Assembly (NCBI GenBank): GCA_944381535.1
Contig: CALWLN010000070.1
Coordinates: forward strand, 20,266-84,265
Length of the DNA: 64,000 bases
Origin: an uncultured Lachnospiraceae bacterium
GTDB lineage: Bacteria > Bacillota > Clostridia > Lachnospirales > Lachnospiraceae
Reading direction: 5' to 3'
The notes under the pieces were generated by a model, which was not told where the DNA came from, ran no database searches, and saw only the letters and a program-made list of their open reading frames with translations. Below are positions 35,333 through 43,442 of this stretch, piece by piece (the first letter of the stretch is position 1; each line of letters starts with the position of its first letter). A program made the position numbers and the translations under genes.

Positions 35333-36585
35333 TCGACTACCTCCCAATTTTTAAGCTGTCTTAAATAAGGATCGGCGCCATAACGACCTTCCAGATACTG
35401 CTTGTTATAATTTTCATCATTACGCGGCCTGCTTCCACCTTCCTTACGAAAATCTACCAACGAATATAAAACGGACTCGTCATAACCATTAATCGCTGAA
35501 AACCAAATCTCATCTCTTCTAAATACCTCCTTACACATAGTCGTAAGGTCATGAGACGTAAACAGCAACTGCGCAGTTCCTCTATTAATTTCCTTATCAG
35601 TAAATAGCTCAATTATTTTTCGTAGAAGCAATGGATGAAGCTTTGCATCCAATTCATCAATCAAGAATAAACTGTTTTGGTCGATTCCCTTTAAAATAGC
35701 GGGAATGATACTGATAATCTTTCTGGTTCCACTAGACTCTTCTGAAAGACAAAGTCTTCTTTCTTCTCCATTACTCAGCTTATGAGTTGTGTAAACTTCA
35801 TTAACAGATCCATCCTCCTTGTATTCAATTTCTATATCGCAGATATCAATTCCCATAGACTGAATGACATTGCAAATTCTATCTTTATCTTTTTCTATCT
35901 GCTTTACCAAAATTCCCCGATCTAAATTTGGTTTATCAAAATTCATTACTCTGGTTTGCATAAAAAAGCTCATTGCTCTGTCAATCACTTCAAGATTTTT
36001 AAACATGGATATATAGGATAAAAGAGGCAGACTCTCATTCATATTTTCAATATCCAGTCCCTCCAAATCATCACACAGATACACGCCTTCCACATCTCGC
36101 TCAAATAGCACTTCTATACTGTCTTCTGTCTCAAGATAGAGATTTTCTTCCAGAATCGATTCATTATAGCAAGAGATTTCATAACGGTATTTAAACGCAT
36201 CCACCTGAAACAATATGCTATAATTTGTCGGCTTTTCTTTACTCTCTTCATCCCACTTATAAAAAGTTGATGTGATATGTTTATCAGTCAAGCCATCTTG
36301 CAACTGCGCAATCGTAGTTTCTCCTAACTGCTCATTCTTTTTCTTCATATACGCCAGCTGTATAATTGGCTCGATTACAATATTCCGCAATGAATGTAGT
36401 GCCATCAAAACACTGCTCTTACCGCCTCCATTAGGGCCATAAATTGCGCAAACCGGCAACAATTTCACACCGCCCTTAGCATGAATCAGCGACTTTTCAA
36501 ATTCATGGATTGGCTTAGCTGTAAAATCAATAGTCGCCTCATTCTTATAGGAACGAAAATTATGAAATTTAAATTCATAAATCAT
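35329..36585 (-). CDS. RloA-like AAA ATPase (AAA15/OLD-related)
   Basis: A 418-aa ATPase. Walker A YGPNGGGKSS near residue 45, the ABC-like signature SEESSGTRK, Walker B LFLIDELDAKLHP and the switch His in FTSHD. RloA and RloB are found together at restriction and defence loci; the molecular action of this pair is not settled. The ATG at 36585 has GGAGG upstream. It is intact, although its RloB partner is broken. AT-rich composition indicates recent acquisition. Confidence 0.82.
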   Translation of the reverse strand: MIYEFKFHNFRSYKNEATIDFTAKPIHEFEKSLIHAKGGVKLLPVCAIYGPNGGGKSSVLMALHSLRNIVIEPIIQLAYMKKKNEQLGETTIAQLQDGLTDKHITSTFYKWDEESKEKPTNYSILFQVDAFKYRYEISCYNESILEENLYLETEDSIEVLFERDVEGVYLCDDLEGLDIENMNESLPLLSYISMFKNLEVIDRAMSFFMQTRVMNFDKPNLDRGILVKQIEKDKDRICNVIQSMGIDICDIEIEYKEDGSVNEVYTTHKLSNGEERRLCLSEESSGTRKIISIIPAILKGIDQNSLFLIDELDAKLHPLLLRKIIELFTDKEINRGTAQLLFTSHDLTTMCKEVFRRDEIWFSAINGYDESVLYSLVDFRKEGGSRPRNDENYNKQYLEGRYGADPYLRQLKNWEVVD

Positions 36586-36751
36586 GTCTTTACCTCCGTG
36601 AGATTTTTTCTCATAGATAATATATATCATAAAAGTTAAAAATTCACAAGCATCTGCGAGAAAATTTCTCACCAATTTCACCGCAAAACAATTTATATAA
36701 AGAGTTCCGCTTGTGGAACTCGCGCACCAAGTTTCTCCTGTCCGGAAGGCT

Positions 36752-36790
36752 TTTTTCTATGGGATGTTCGAATAACTTCCCATAGAAAAA
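36752..36790. repeat. Palindromic repeat B, copy 2
   Basis: Arms TTTTTCTATGGGATGTTC and GAATAACTTCCCATAGAAAA, related to the copy at 31582-31616. Its right end runs into the terminator of the following small gene. Confidence 0.65.
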
Positions 36791-36809
36791 GAGCGGCTCG
36801 CGCCGCTCT
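36786..36809 (-). terminator. Strong rho-independent terminator
   Basis: On the minus strand AGAGCGGC - GCGA - GCCGCTCT is followed by TTTTT. It begins at the stop codon of the 78-aa gene, marking the original end of the spoVAA-AB-AC unit. Confidence 0.8.
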
Positions 36810-37044
36810 ATCCCTGCCATTTTCCGATTTTGTTTACCAGTTCCTCCATCTCCGCTTTGGAACTCACCCGGCCCGCTCTCTGAAGCCAGCTTCTCCGTTC
36901 TTCTTCTCCCATGCTGCTATAGTGCCCCATTGCCTGTTCATTCATTGCCAGGCTCAGCCCGAAGCCAATGGGCACATTCTCTGCTCCCTCGCCGATGTTT
37001 GGCTGGTTATATCCATTTTTCTGTTCCATCTTTTTCATCTCCAT
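36808..37044 (-). CDS. 78-aa small protein, formerly downstream of spoVAC
   Basis: A small soluble protein (MEMKKMEQKNGYNQPNIGEG ...) with a Gly/Asn-rich start and a helical end (EEERRSWLQRAGRVSSKAEM). Three near ATGs are possible; the third (37028) has GGAG in front. It lies 64 bp after the stranded 3' end of spoVAC and ends at a strong terminator, so before the insertion it was probably the last gene of the spoVA transcript. I do not recognise a family. If now cut off from the spoVA promoter, it may be silent. Confidence 0.6.
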   Translation of the reverse strand: MEMKKMEQKNGYNQPNIGEGAENVPIGFGLSLAMNEQAMGHYSSMGEEERRSWLQRAGRVSSKAEMEELVNKIGKWQG

Positions 37045-37107
37045 TCTCTCGTCCCGTACCTACGTTTCCCATTTCCGGCAGTCCCTGTCCGGCCCGCCAT
37101 ACAGTTT

Positions 37108-37242
37108 CTAAAACCATCCAAAGCTTTTCCCGATCCAATACCCCAGTCCCAGCAGCCAGCTTGTGAAAATCCCGTACAGGATCACCGGCCCCGCAATTGT
37201 AAAAATTTTACAGCCAATCCCGAAGACCTGGCCTTCCGCTTG
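37108..37242 (-). pseudogene. spoVAC: Stranded original 3' end of spoVAC
   Basis: Read on the minus strand from CAA at 37242, 44 codons and a TAG are open. They begin QAEGQVFGIGCKIFTIAG and continue PVILYGIF, TSWLLGLGYW. This aligns residue for residue with the end of the complete spoVAC at 40285-40422, but the DNA is GC-richer and clearly diverged. No start codon precedes it. It is the native tail displaced by the 3.2-kb insertion. Confidence 0.85.
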
Positions 37243-37375
37243 TGTCAAGTAAACACTAAAAAATTTTATTTTCTCTACTGATCAAGATTGTTCTTAAAAT
37301 ATCCTTTACCAATCCATACGCTTTTAATTTCCTCTCCTCACGGATTATTCTAAATTATAACCAAAAAAACCATTT

Positions 37376-37555
37376 CTATTCAGATGGATGGCAGATCTCT
37401 GCCAGGCTTTTTGCTTTGATATATTCTGACACTGCTACACCCATCAACTCACAGGCGGATTCCACACTGCCAACCTTTTTAGCCGCATTTTCAACATGTG
37501 TTACTATTAGCTTGGCTTTCTCTTTTTCCACGTATTCTTTAATTATCTGACACAT
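37376..37555 (-). CDS. 59-aa hypothetical protein, possible C-terminal fragment
   Basis: A short helical protein (MCQIIKEYVEKEKAKLIVTH ...) with a hydrophilic middle and VESACELMGVAVSEYIKAK. It resembles the C-terminal tails of Rpn/transposase-like nuclease proteins common in Lachnospiraceae, so it may be a leftover fragment. No domain can be named with confidence. A GGAGAG-like site precedes the ATG. The 37556-37732 stretch downstream of its upstream neighbour holds no gene. Confidence 0.4.
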   Translation of the reverse strand: MCQIIKEYVEKEKAKLIVTHVENAAKKVGSVESACELMGVAVSEYIKAKSLAEICHPSE

Positions 37556-37732
37556 AGCTCTCTCCTTCCTTCTCTCGCTTAAAATAGCTTACTCTGTCCG
37601 CCAGCTTTAAGAACAGGTCAGACCTGGTAAGGTATACCATATATAAATTAGGTATTTCTCTGAAATTTGTTCCCGATTCCGTAACATTTGCCACATTGCA
37701 GCCGGTATAAAACCGAGCACGTATGCAAAATG

Positions 37733-38252
37733 TTATGTATTTTCCAGCTTATCCGTCAGATATTTTACTTTTTGATACGCATCCTGCTTTATACGCATCT
37801 CTTCCTCGCCATCTTCAATATTTAAAAATGCTACAATATCTACCGGTCCTGCATGCTCTACAGATGCAAATTTTTCTTTCAATTTCTTACACATTTCCTG
37901 TATAAGCTCTTTTTCTCTATAAGGGAACCACACCTTGGACAGATACCGTTTTCACAAATGTAAAATACTTTTCCGCATGTCTGCGATATCCATTTTGCTG
38001 TAGCAATCTCTTAATCGTTTTATAACTTTCAGCCTTTTTGATCTGCAGTTGATTTAGTAACACATCCACATCAATCGATCCAATATGTTCTTTCCCAGGA
38101 TATAGCAGTGACGGGACCCAGCCACCTATTATCCTGATATTTTCTGAAAATTCATTGAGTAGATTCACAATATCCCCCAAGATCATATAGGCAGCTTCCT
38201 TCTGCCCCTGTGAATAATCAATCACCTGCTTTAAGTTTTCATCTTTTATCAT
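37733..38252 (-). pseudogene. AbiEii-type nucleotidyltransferase, internally deleted
   Basis: The start (ATG 38252, GGGAGA upstream) lies within the end of the AbiEi gene. The first 110 codons carry the nucleotidyltransferase core (RIIGGWVPSLLYPGKEH followed by GSIDVDVLL). The frame then breaks near 37925, and a second frame (37733-37933) supplies a C-terminal piece (REKELIQEMCKKLKEKF, IVAFLNI). Relatives have about 280 residues, so most of the middle is missing. Inactive toxin likely. Confidence 0.72.
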
Positions 38253-39327
38253 TATCGTCTCCCAAATCAAATTCTTTCAGTATGATTGCAGCCGCCGCTT
38301 CTTCCCCTCTCCCACCTCCTGTCAGAAGATCAATTACCGTTTGAACCGGAGAAGTCACAACATCCCCATTGATTTTATTCGGAAACATGCAAGGTGTTTC
38401 ATCATGAGGAATTGTAATTATCACATTACCGCCAGATGCCACCTGTTTCAAGTTTAAGTCCGCAATAAATTCTTCAAAATCCTGCTGTTCCACATATACA
38501 TGAACTTTATTATATCGCACTACCGGAGCATATCTGACTGCTGCGGAGAAAGACCCTAATACAGCACTTGCGCCATGTTTATCATTCCATTTTGCTATGG
38601 CCGACTCTATTTCCGGGATGCTATCAAGCGAATAATACTCAAATAATCGAGAATCTTTTTTCTGGTAATCCTTTGCCCAATCATACAGCATTTCTCTTAC
38701 ATTGCATACTCTGAATCCCCCTGGAAGTTCTTCTATCCATGCATGATCCAACAAGAAACTTTTTACATTTGAAACAGTTCCTATTGCTTTTCCCGTTATG
38801 TTCGACAATTCTTTCACCTGCCAGGTTTTTTGGTAATCATCCAGGATAGTACGCATTATCACAGATGCTGCTGAAGCACTTTTAGAAAAATAATTTTTCT
38901 TTGTTCTCAATTCTACATATTTATTTTGTTTACCGGTAATATAAATCATGATACGTTTTGTCAGTATATAACAATTTCCTGACAAATCCATATATCCATA
39001 TTTTTTTTCACGCATAGCCTCTGCAGAAGCCTCTGAAATATATGGTGCCATAAACATATAAAAAGAACCATCAACATGCTGCGATGCCATCAGCATAAAC
39101 TTATTAACAAAACGTCTTTCACCTCTCGGCTCTACTTCGATACAAAATTTAATTGTTTCTTCATTATCCGCAAAATAAATAACGGCATGAAAATCTCCAA
39201 AACCTCGCTGTAAACCTGTTGATATAATCTCTATATCTGATACAAATGGTACCTCTTTAAGTATCTGACAAAACTTTTCCTTCGCAAGCTGTACATATTG
39301 TTTTTCCGTGTAATTTAGTTTCATCAT
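38239..39327 (-). CDS. AbiEi-type antitoxin / winged-helix regulator (long form)
   Basis: A 362-aa protein. An N-terminal nuclease-like fold (FGDFHAVIYFADN, CIEVEPRGERR) is followed by a winged helix near 165-215 (WQVKELSNITGKAIGTVSNV, KSFLLDHAWIEE). A C-terminal segment ends with DLLTGGGRGEEAAAAI, typical of the long AbiEi-type proteins paired with a nucleotidyltransferase. ATG 39327 has AGAGGTG upstream. Overlaps its broken toxin partner by 14 bp. Carried by the element in spoVAC. Confidence 0.75.
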   Translation of the reverse strand: MMKLNYTEKQYVQLAKEKFCQILKEVPFVSDIEIISTGLQRGFGDFHAVIYFADNEETIKFCIEVEPRGERRFVNKFMLMASQHVDGSFYMFMAPYISEASAEAMREKKYGYMDLSGNCYILTKRIMIYITGKQNKYVELRTKKNYFSKSASAASVIMRTILDDYQKTWQVKELSNITGKAIGTVSNVKSFLLDHAWIEELPGGFRVCNVREMLYDWAKDYQKKDSRLFEYYSLDSIPEIESAIAKWNDKHGASAVLGSFSAAVRYAPVVRYNKVHVYVEQQDFEEFIADLNLKQVASGGNVIITIPHDETPCMFPNKINGDVVTSPVQTVIDLLTGGGRGEEAAAAIILKEFDLGDDNDKR

Positions 39328-39424
39328 TTCACCTCTTTTCACCTTATCGGTGAAACCATTATATTCGCTGAATCGCCAATTGTCAATATATTTGAGAGAT
39401 TTATATAATGTCCATTTTACGGTT

Positions 39425-40120
39425 TTATGCAATTATAATCCGTTCCATCATTCCATATTCATCCACATATACACAATCCACATATTGTATTGCCAATTTT
39501 CTTGTCAGTCCATCTGCCGTCTGCACCTCCTCAGCAAACACATGATTCTTTAACCACTTAAAAACACTGTCATCCAATTCGTTCACCGAAACCTTATGCG
39601 GTGTACATCCACCCTTTCTCTTGTTCGTCCCGCACATGTAATAACAGTATTTCCGGCCTCTGGATGAGGTCGACCTCTCGACCATCAGGCTGCCACATTC
39701 CGCGCACCTTGCAATTCCAATCAACGGACTGATTTCTATTTTTCCATCTGTAACTCTCGTATTGATCGTTAACATTTTTTGAGCGATTGCGAACTCTCGT
39801 TTCGATATCACTCTATATGTTTCACTCACATAAACTTCATTTTGTAGGATTTTCTTCACTTCTGCCATAGACCATTTCACTTCTGTTTCTTTCTTATACT
39901 TTGCCCTATACGTTACATTCTGTTGATTTACATATTCCGTTATCTGGCCCAAACTCCTTCCGCTGATACAAAGTTGAAATATCTTTCGTACTAAATCGAT
40001 ATGTTTTTTGTACGGACGCAACACTGTTGATTTCTCTACATGCTGCATAAAGCCAAGCGGCGTCACTTCCCGAATTTCATATGCTTCATCAATATCGTGT
40101 GTTCTCCACTTCTCTGACAT
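39425..40120 (-). pseudogene. Large serine recombinase, C-terminal part only
   Basis: A 231-aa frame holding the Recombinase domain (LVRKIFQLCISGRSLGQITE, then KILQNEVY) and the zinc ribbon (IARCAECGSLMVERS ... YYMCGTNKRKGGC). The N-terminal resolvase domain with the catalytic Ser is absent. Only 164 bp separate it from the spoVAC tail, too little to encode it. The coiled-coil C-terminus is also short. It is probably the remnant of the integrase that inserted the element. Confidence 0.8.
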
Positions 40121-40173
40121 TTCATCTTTCCCCCTTTTATTATCAGTGAATATCTCTAGGTATCTTTTTATAT

Positions 40174-40205
40174 AAAAAAGTGAGCATCCTTACAACGCCC
40201 ACTTT
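40174..40205 (-). terminator. Terminator downstream of the rebuilt spoVAC
   Basis: On the minus strand AAAGTGGGC pairs with GCTCACTTT, followed by TTTT and more A/T. It lies 80 bp after the spoVAC stop and is carried by the element, so it cuts transcription off from the genes formerly downstream. Confidence 0.7.
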
Positions 40206-40284
40206 AGTAGCTCTTATCTCCATAAACATCTATTTTTTTAATCTGACTGCATTTCACCCCTTTTTGAGTCCATTTTGCTCTGTT

Positions 40285-40776
40285 TTAACCAACAATTCCC
40301 ATTAATTTTAACACCCAATAAATCAGTCCTAGCACCCAACTGCTGAATATTCCGTACAAAATCACCGGTCCTGCTATTGTAAATATCTTGCAGCCTATTC
40401 CAAAAATTTGCCCCTCTTTTTGGAACTCGATAGCCGGGGCTGCCACCGAGTTGGCAAAACCGGTGATGGGCACCAGCGCCCCGGCGCCGCCCCAGTTGGC
40501 CACCGAGGGGTAAAGGTTCATGCCCGTCAGCAGAACGCTGAAAAGCACCAGCAGCATGCTGGTCCAGGAGCCTGCCGTCTCTTTGTCCAGGCCCATGTTA
40601 CCGGCTACATTCAATATAACCTGCCCCAGACAGCAGATAGCTCCCCCTACCAGAAAAGCCTTTAACATATTGGCCCACAGGGAGTGGGTGGGCGTCACCT
40701 GCTTTACATAATCGTTGTAGTCCTGCTGTTGTCTCTCTTTATCTTCCTTTGTTGTGGTTTCTCTGGTTAATCTCAT
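40285..40776 (-). CDS. spoVAC: Stage V sporulation protein AC, chimeric 3' end
   Basis: A 163-aa membrane protein of the dipicolinic acid channel, thought to be the mechanosensitive component. About four hydrophobic segments; GGAICCLGQV, SVANWGGAGALVPITGFANS and GQIFGIGCKIFTIAGPVILY are seen. ATG 40776 has AGAGGAG upstream. The DNA is native up to about codon 118 and AT-rich after that, because the last 45 codons came with the inserted element. The frame is uninterrupted, so the protein should work. Confidence 0.92.
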   Translation of the reverse strand: MRLTRETTTKEDKERQQQDYNDYVKQVTPTHSLWANMLKAFLVGGAICCLGQVILNVAGNMGLDKETAGSWTSMLLVLFSVLLTGMNLYPSVANWGGAGALVPITGFANSVAAPAIEFQKEGQIFGIGCKIFTIAGPVILYGIFSSWVLGLIYWVLKLMGIVG

Positions 40777-40787
40777 AATAATCTCCT

Positions 40788-41222
40788 CTATTGTCCCATA
40801 CGATTGATATAAAAGTAAAATGCCCCGGCCATCTTCCCCAGAGCCATGGCAATCAGCACCCATTCCTGTCCCACCTTCATTCTGGTTCTGCGGAACATGA
40901 TGGGAAAGGTGTTGATAATCTCTGCCAGGGCCACGGCCAGGCAGCCGATGTAAATCCCTGCTGACAACCCGAAGGCCCCCAAAAGTCCCTGTCCAATCCA
41001 ACCGGCAAGGGGAATTTTCATATGAAAAATGGACATCAGCGCGCCGAAAATGCCGCCCCAGAAAATAGCCGTCTCATAGGAGAGCACCCGGCTCACCGTG
41101 TGGGTTTTTCCGGCGAAACGGGGAACCACACCCAGGGTCACCACAAAGGCAAACACCCCCGCCGCCACCCCGAATCCGCTGGCCAGCCCGATAAAGCCCA
41201 GAAATATTTCCCTAATCCACAT
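40788..41222 (-). CDS. spoVAB: Stage V sporulation protein AB
   Basis: A 144-aa integral membrane protein with four hydrophobic segments (FLGFIGLASGFGVAAGVFAF; AIFWGGIFGALMSIF). It overlaps spoVAA by 11 bp and lies 11 bp before spoVAC. Part of the SpoVA channel assembly. Length and order match spoVAB. Confidence 0.9.
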   Translation of the reverse strand: MWIREIFLGFIGLASGFGVAAGVFAFVVTLGVVPRFAGKTHTVSRVLSYETAIFWGGIFGALMSIFHMKIPLAGWIGQGLLGAFGLSAGIYIGCLAVALAEIINTFPIMFRRTRMKVGQEWVLIAMALGKMAGAFYFYINRMGQ

Positions 41223-41853
41223 CTACATTTGTGCCCTTCCTGCTACAATTTTCAATAAAAGTGGTATCCACATCCTGCTCATACTTTCTCATTTGCACCT
41301 GCATGGGCGTGGGGTCGTGGGTCACCTTCTTCCGCCCAATATGATTAAAGAAAATCAAAATCCCCAGGCCCAGTCCCACGCAATAACAAACCTCCAGGGT
41401 GGTGAAGCCGCTGGATTTTCGTCCCATCACCTGGGCATAAAATTTTTGAAACACATCCGACACGCCCACATCATTGTTGAAGGTCATAATGGTAAAGGCG
41501 GAGCCGAAAAATACCAGAATACAGATAACAGCCGCCTTGAGGATTCCCAGCCATTTCGGTTCTTCCTTGGGCACATATTCCAGCACAAAATCCTTCTCCC
41601 CCAGGTTCTCAATGGCGAGAGCTGGATATTCTTTTCCGATGTCCTCGATGATTTTCAGGATGGAAAAAACTTCTATCTGCTGTTTTTTCTGCTTTTTCCC
41701 CACCGGGTGGTGGAAGGTGTGTATCTTCATGGTCTTTAATTTGTGTACAATATCCGCGTTAGTACAGGTAAGGCCGGCGATATCCTTAAGGACTACGCCT
41801 GGCTTATGCACCAGAACATTCCGGTCAATCTTGATATAAAGTGTATCGCTCAT
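41212..41853 (-). CDS. spoVAA: Stage V sporulation protein AA
   Basis: A 213-aa protein. The cytoplasmic N-terminal domain (DTLYIKIDRNVLVHKPGVVL) is followed by two membrane helices (about 107-127 and 158-178) and a short basic tail. It starts with ATG overlapping the preceding small gene by four bases. First of the classical spoVA genes. Confidence 0.9.
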   Translation of the reverse strand: MSDTLYIKIDRNVLVHKPGVVLKDIAGLTCTNADIVHKLKTMKIHTFHHPVGKKQKKQQIEVFSILKIIEDIGKEYPALAIENLGEKDFVLEYVPKEEPKWLGILKAAVICILVFFGSAFTIMTFNNDVGVSDVFQKFYAQVMGRKSSGFTTLEVCYCVGLGLGILIFFNHIGRKKVTHDPTPMQVQMRKYEQDVDTTFIENCSRKGTNVDVD

Positions 41854-42164
41854 AGATAGGCTCCCCAGAATTCCTGGCCATCCTCCTCACCCGGTCCCCG
41901 GTGCAGCGTATTGCCTGACTCCTTCAGCTCCCGGGACGCATACGCCCCCGAGGCTTTCGTTTTCACGGATTGAAATGGACAGAACGATTTCAATCTTTGC
42001 AATACGGACGCGCCTTGGGTTTCCGATTCCCCGTCTCTTCCCACCAACGTTCCCTCGGTGATATCCGACTTATCCTTCACATAATTCAAGTAATAGAAAA
42101 TGCCTCCCACAATGGCGAGAATCACCACTGACAAAAGGCAGATTCGATAAATTTTATGATTCAT
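41850..42164 (-). CDS. Small single-pass membrane protein leading the spoVA operon
   Basis: A 104-aa protein. ATG 42164 (MNHKIYR) has GGAAGTGAG upstream; a longer ORF to 42230 has no ribosome site and would cover the promoter. One membrane helix at 7-28, then a polar tail. It overlaps spoVAA by ATGA, so it is co-expressed in the forespore. No family recognised; an accessory role in spore formation is an inference from position. Confidence 0.65.
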   Translation of the reverse strand: MNHKIYRICLLSVVILAIVGGIFYYLNYVKDKSDITEGTLVGRDGESETQGASVLQRLKSFCPFQSVKTKASGAYASRELKESGNTLHRGPGEEDGQEFWGAYL

Positions 42165-42217
42165 GCTCTCACTTCCTTTCCAGATTCTTTTGGAAGTAGT
42201 ATGAGTATTTTTCAAAA

Positions 42218-42246
42218 TATTATGCAACAAGATTTTGTGACGATAC
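42218..42246 (-). promoter_or_regulatory. Probable forespore (sigma-G/sigma-F) promoter of the spoVA operon
   Basis: The minus strand has GTATC (42242-42246), 17 bp, then CATAATA (42218-42224), matching the -10 pattern CATnnTA of forespore sigma factors; the -35 is one base off GnATA/R. It lies 54 bp before the first operon ATG. Confidence 0.5.
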
Positions 42247-42285
42247 CCAGAGGCTCGTCATAGGCTGCCCGAATAACTGCGTATT

Positions 42286-43002
42286 TTATACCGCCAGCCT
42301 CCGCAGCCGAAGCAGGATTTTTTTTTCCAGACGGCTGACCTGCACCTGGCTGATGCCAAGCTTTAACGCCACCTGAGCCTGGGTTTTATCCTGAAAATAG
42401 CGCTGTTCGATCAATTCCCGCTCCATCTCCTCCAGCTGCGCCAAAAGCTGACCCAGCAGCATGTGATTCAGCAATATTTCATTCTGGTCTTTTTTCTCCG
42501 GCAACCTGTCCGCCAGACAGATGTCATTTCCGTCGGCCTGATAAATGGATTTGTAAATGGATTCCACCTCCACGCTGGCTTCCAGAGCCATCACAATTTC
42601 CTCCCGTGGAATGCCGGTGGCCCCGGTGAGCTCCGATAAGGTCACCTCCCGCCCCAGCTCCTTTTGAAGCCTCGCTTCCGCCGCCCGTATCCTGGCCGCG
42701 TTTTCCTTTAAGCTGCGGCTCACCTTTATCATGCCGTCATCCCGCAAAAAGCGTTTGATCTCTCCGGTGATCATGGGGACGGCATAGGTGGAAAACCGCA
42801 CCTCATAGGTGATATCAAATTTGTCAATGGCTTTCATAAGACCGATACTGCCAATCTGAAACAGATCCTCCATCTCGTATCCCCGGTTGTCGAACCTTCG
42901 CACAATGCTCCATACCAATCCAAGATTTCCCTGTACCAGCCTGTCCCTCGCTTCTTTATCCCCATGGTGTGACTGCTCGATTAAAGCGATGGTTTCATCC
43001 AT
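42286..43002 (-). CDS. sigF: Forespore sigma factor sigma-F
   Basis: A 238-aa sporulation sigma factor. Region 2 GNLGLVWSIVRRFDNRGYEM with EDLFQIGSIGLMKAIDKFD, region 3, and region 4 (QTQAQVALKLGISQVQVSRL-type end). Located directly after spoIIAB, the standard spoIIA operon order; it stays inactive while bound to SpoIIAB. Distinguished from sigG by operon context. Confidence 0.93.
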   Translation of the reverse strand: MDETIALIEQSHHGDKEARDRLVQGNLGLVWSIVRRFDNRGYEMEDLFQIGSIGLMKAIDKFDITYEVRFSTYAVPMITGEIKRFLRDDGMIKVSRSLKENAARIRAAEARLQKELGREVTLSELTGATGIPREEIVMALEASVEVESIYKSIYQADGNDICLADRLPEKKDQNEILLNHMLLGQLLAQLEEMERELIEQRYFQDKTQAQVALKLGISQVQVSRLEKKILLRLRRLAV

Positions 43003-43006
43003 GTCC

Positions 43007-43432
43007 TTATGCCTTTCCGATTCTCTTTCTCATGGTGACCCGGGTTCCCTCGCCCACCCGGGAGGCCACCCATACCTCGTCCATAAAGGCCTCCATAAAG
43101 GTAAAGCCCATGCCGGACCGCTCCAACTCCGGCCGGGTGGTGTATAAAGGCTCCTTAGCCTTCTCAATATCCGCAATTCCGCAGCCGGTGTCAATAACGC
43201 AGATTTCCACCTGATTCTCCGCCACCTGACAGGTGATAAAAATCTTGCCCTCCTTCTGGTCATAGCCGTGAATGATGGCATTGGTCACCGCCTCGGACAC
43301 CGCCGTCTTCACGTCCGCCAGCTCGTCCACCGTAGGATTTAAGCCCGCAATAAAAGCCCCCACGGCCACTCTGGCAAATCCCTCGTTCTCGGACTGGGAT
43401 GTAAATTCCATTTTCATTTCTTTTCGCACCAT
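43007..43432 (-). CDS. spoIIAB: Anti-sigma-F factor / serine kinase SpoIIAB
   Basis: A 141-aa GHKL-fold protein with N-box EAVTNAIIHGYD, G1 box IDTGCGIAD and G2 region SGMGFTFMEAF. It binds and inhibits sigma-F and phosphorylates SpoIIAA. The ATG at 43432 has AAGGAGG upstream, which decides against the longer ORF. Four bases separate it from sigF. Confidence 0.94.
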   Translation of the reverse strand: MVRKEMKMEFTSQSENEGFARVAVGAFIAGLNPTVDELADVKTAVSEAVTNAIIHGYDQKEGKIFITCQVAENQVEICVIDTGCGIADIEKAKEPLYTTRPELERSGMGFTFMEAFMDEVWVASRVGEGTRVTMRKRIGKA

Positions 43433-43442
43433 TGCCTCCTCC

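Larger units (their letters stand above)
37240..40422. mobile_element. 3.2-kb integrated element inside spoVAC (decayed)
   Basis: Bounds are set by a TTG triplet shared by both junctions (37240-37242 and 40420-40422), where the duplicated spoVAC ends begin. The content is AT-rich against GC-rich flanks: a small ORF, a broken AbiEii-type gene, an AbiEi-type antitoxin, a large serine recombinase fragment without its catalytic domain, and a foreign in-frame spoVAC 3' end. Minimal core identity and a serine recombinase fit site-specific integration. Lack of the catalytic domain means it can no longer move by itself. The 37243-37375 stretch holds nothing further. Confidence 0.75.

Noticed and set aside
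39425-40120. The serine recombinase as an active skin-like excision enzyme for spoVAC
   Set aside because: The catalytic N-terminal domain is absent, and spoVAC is already in frame, so excision during sporulation is neither possible nor needed.
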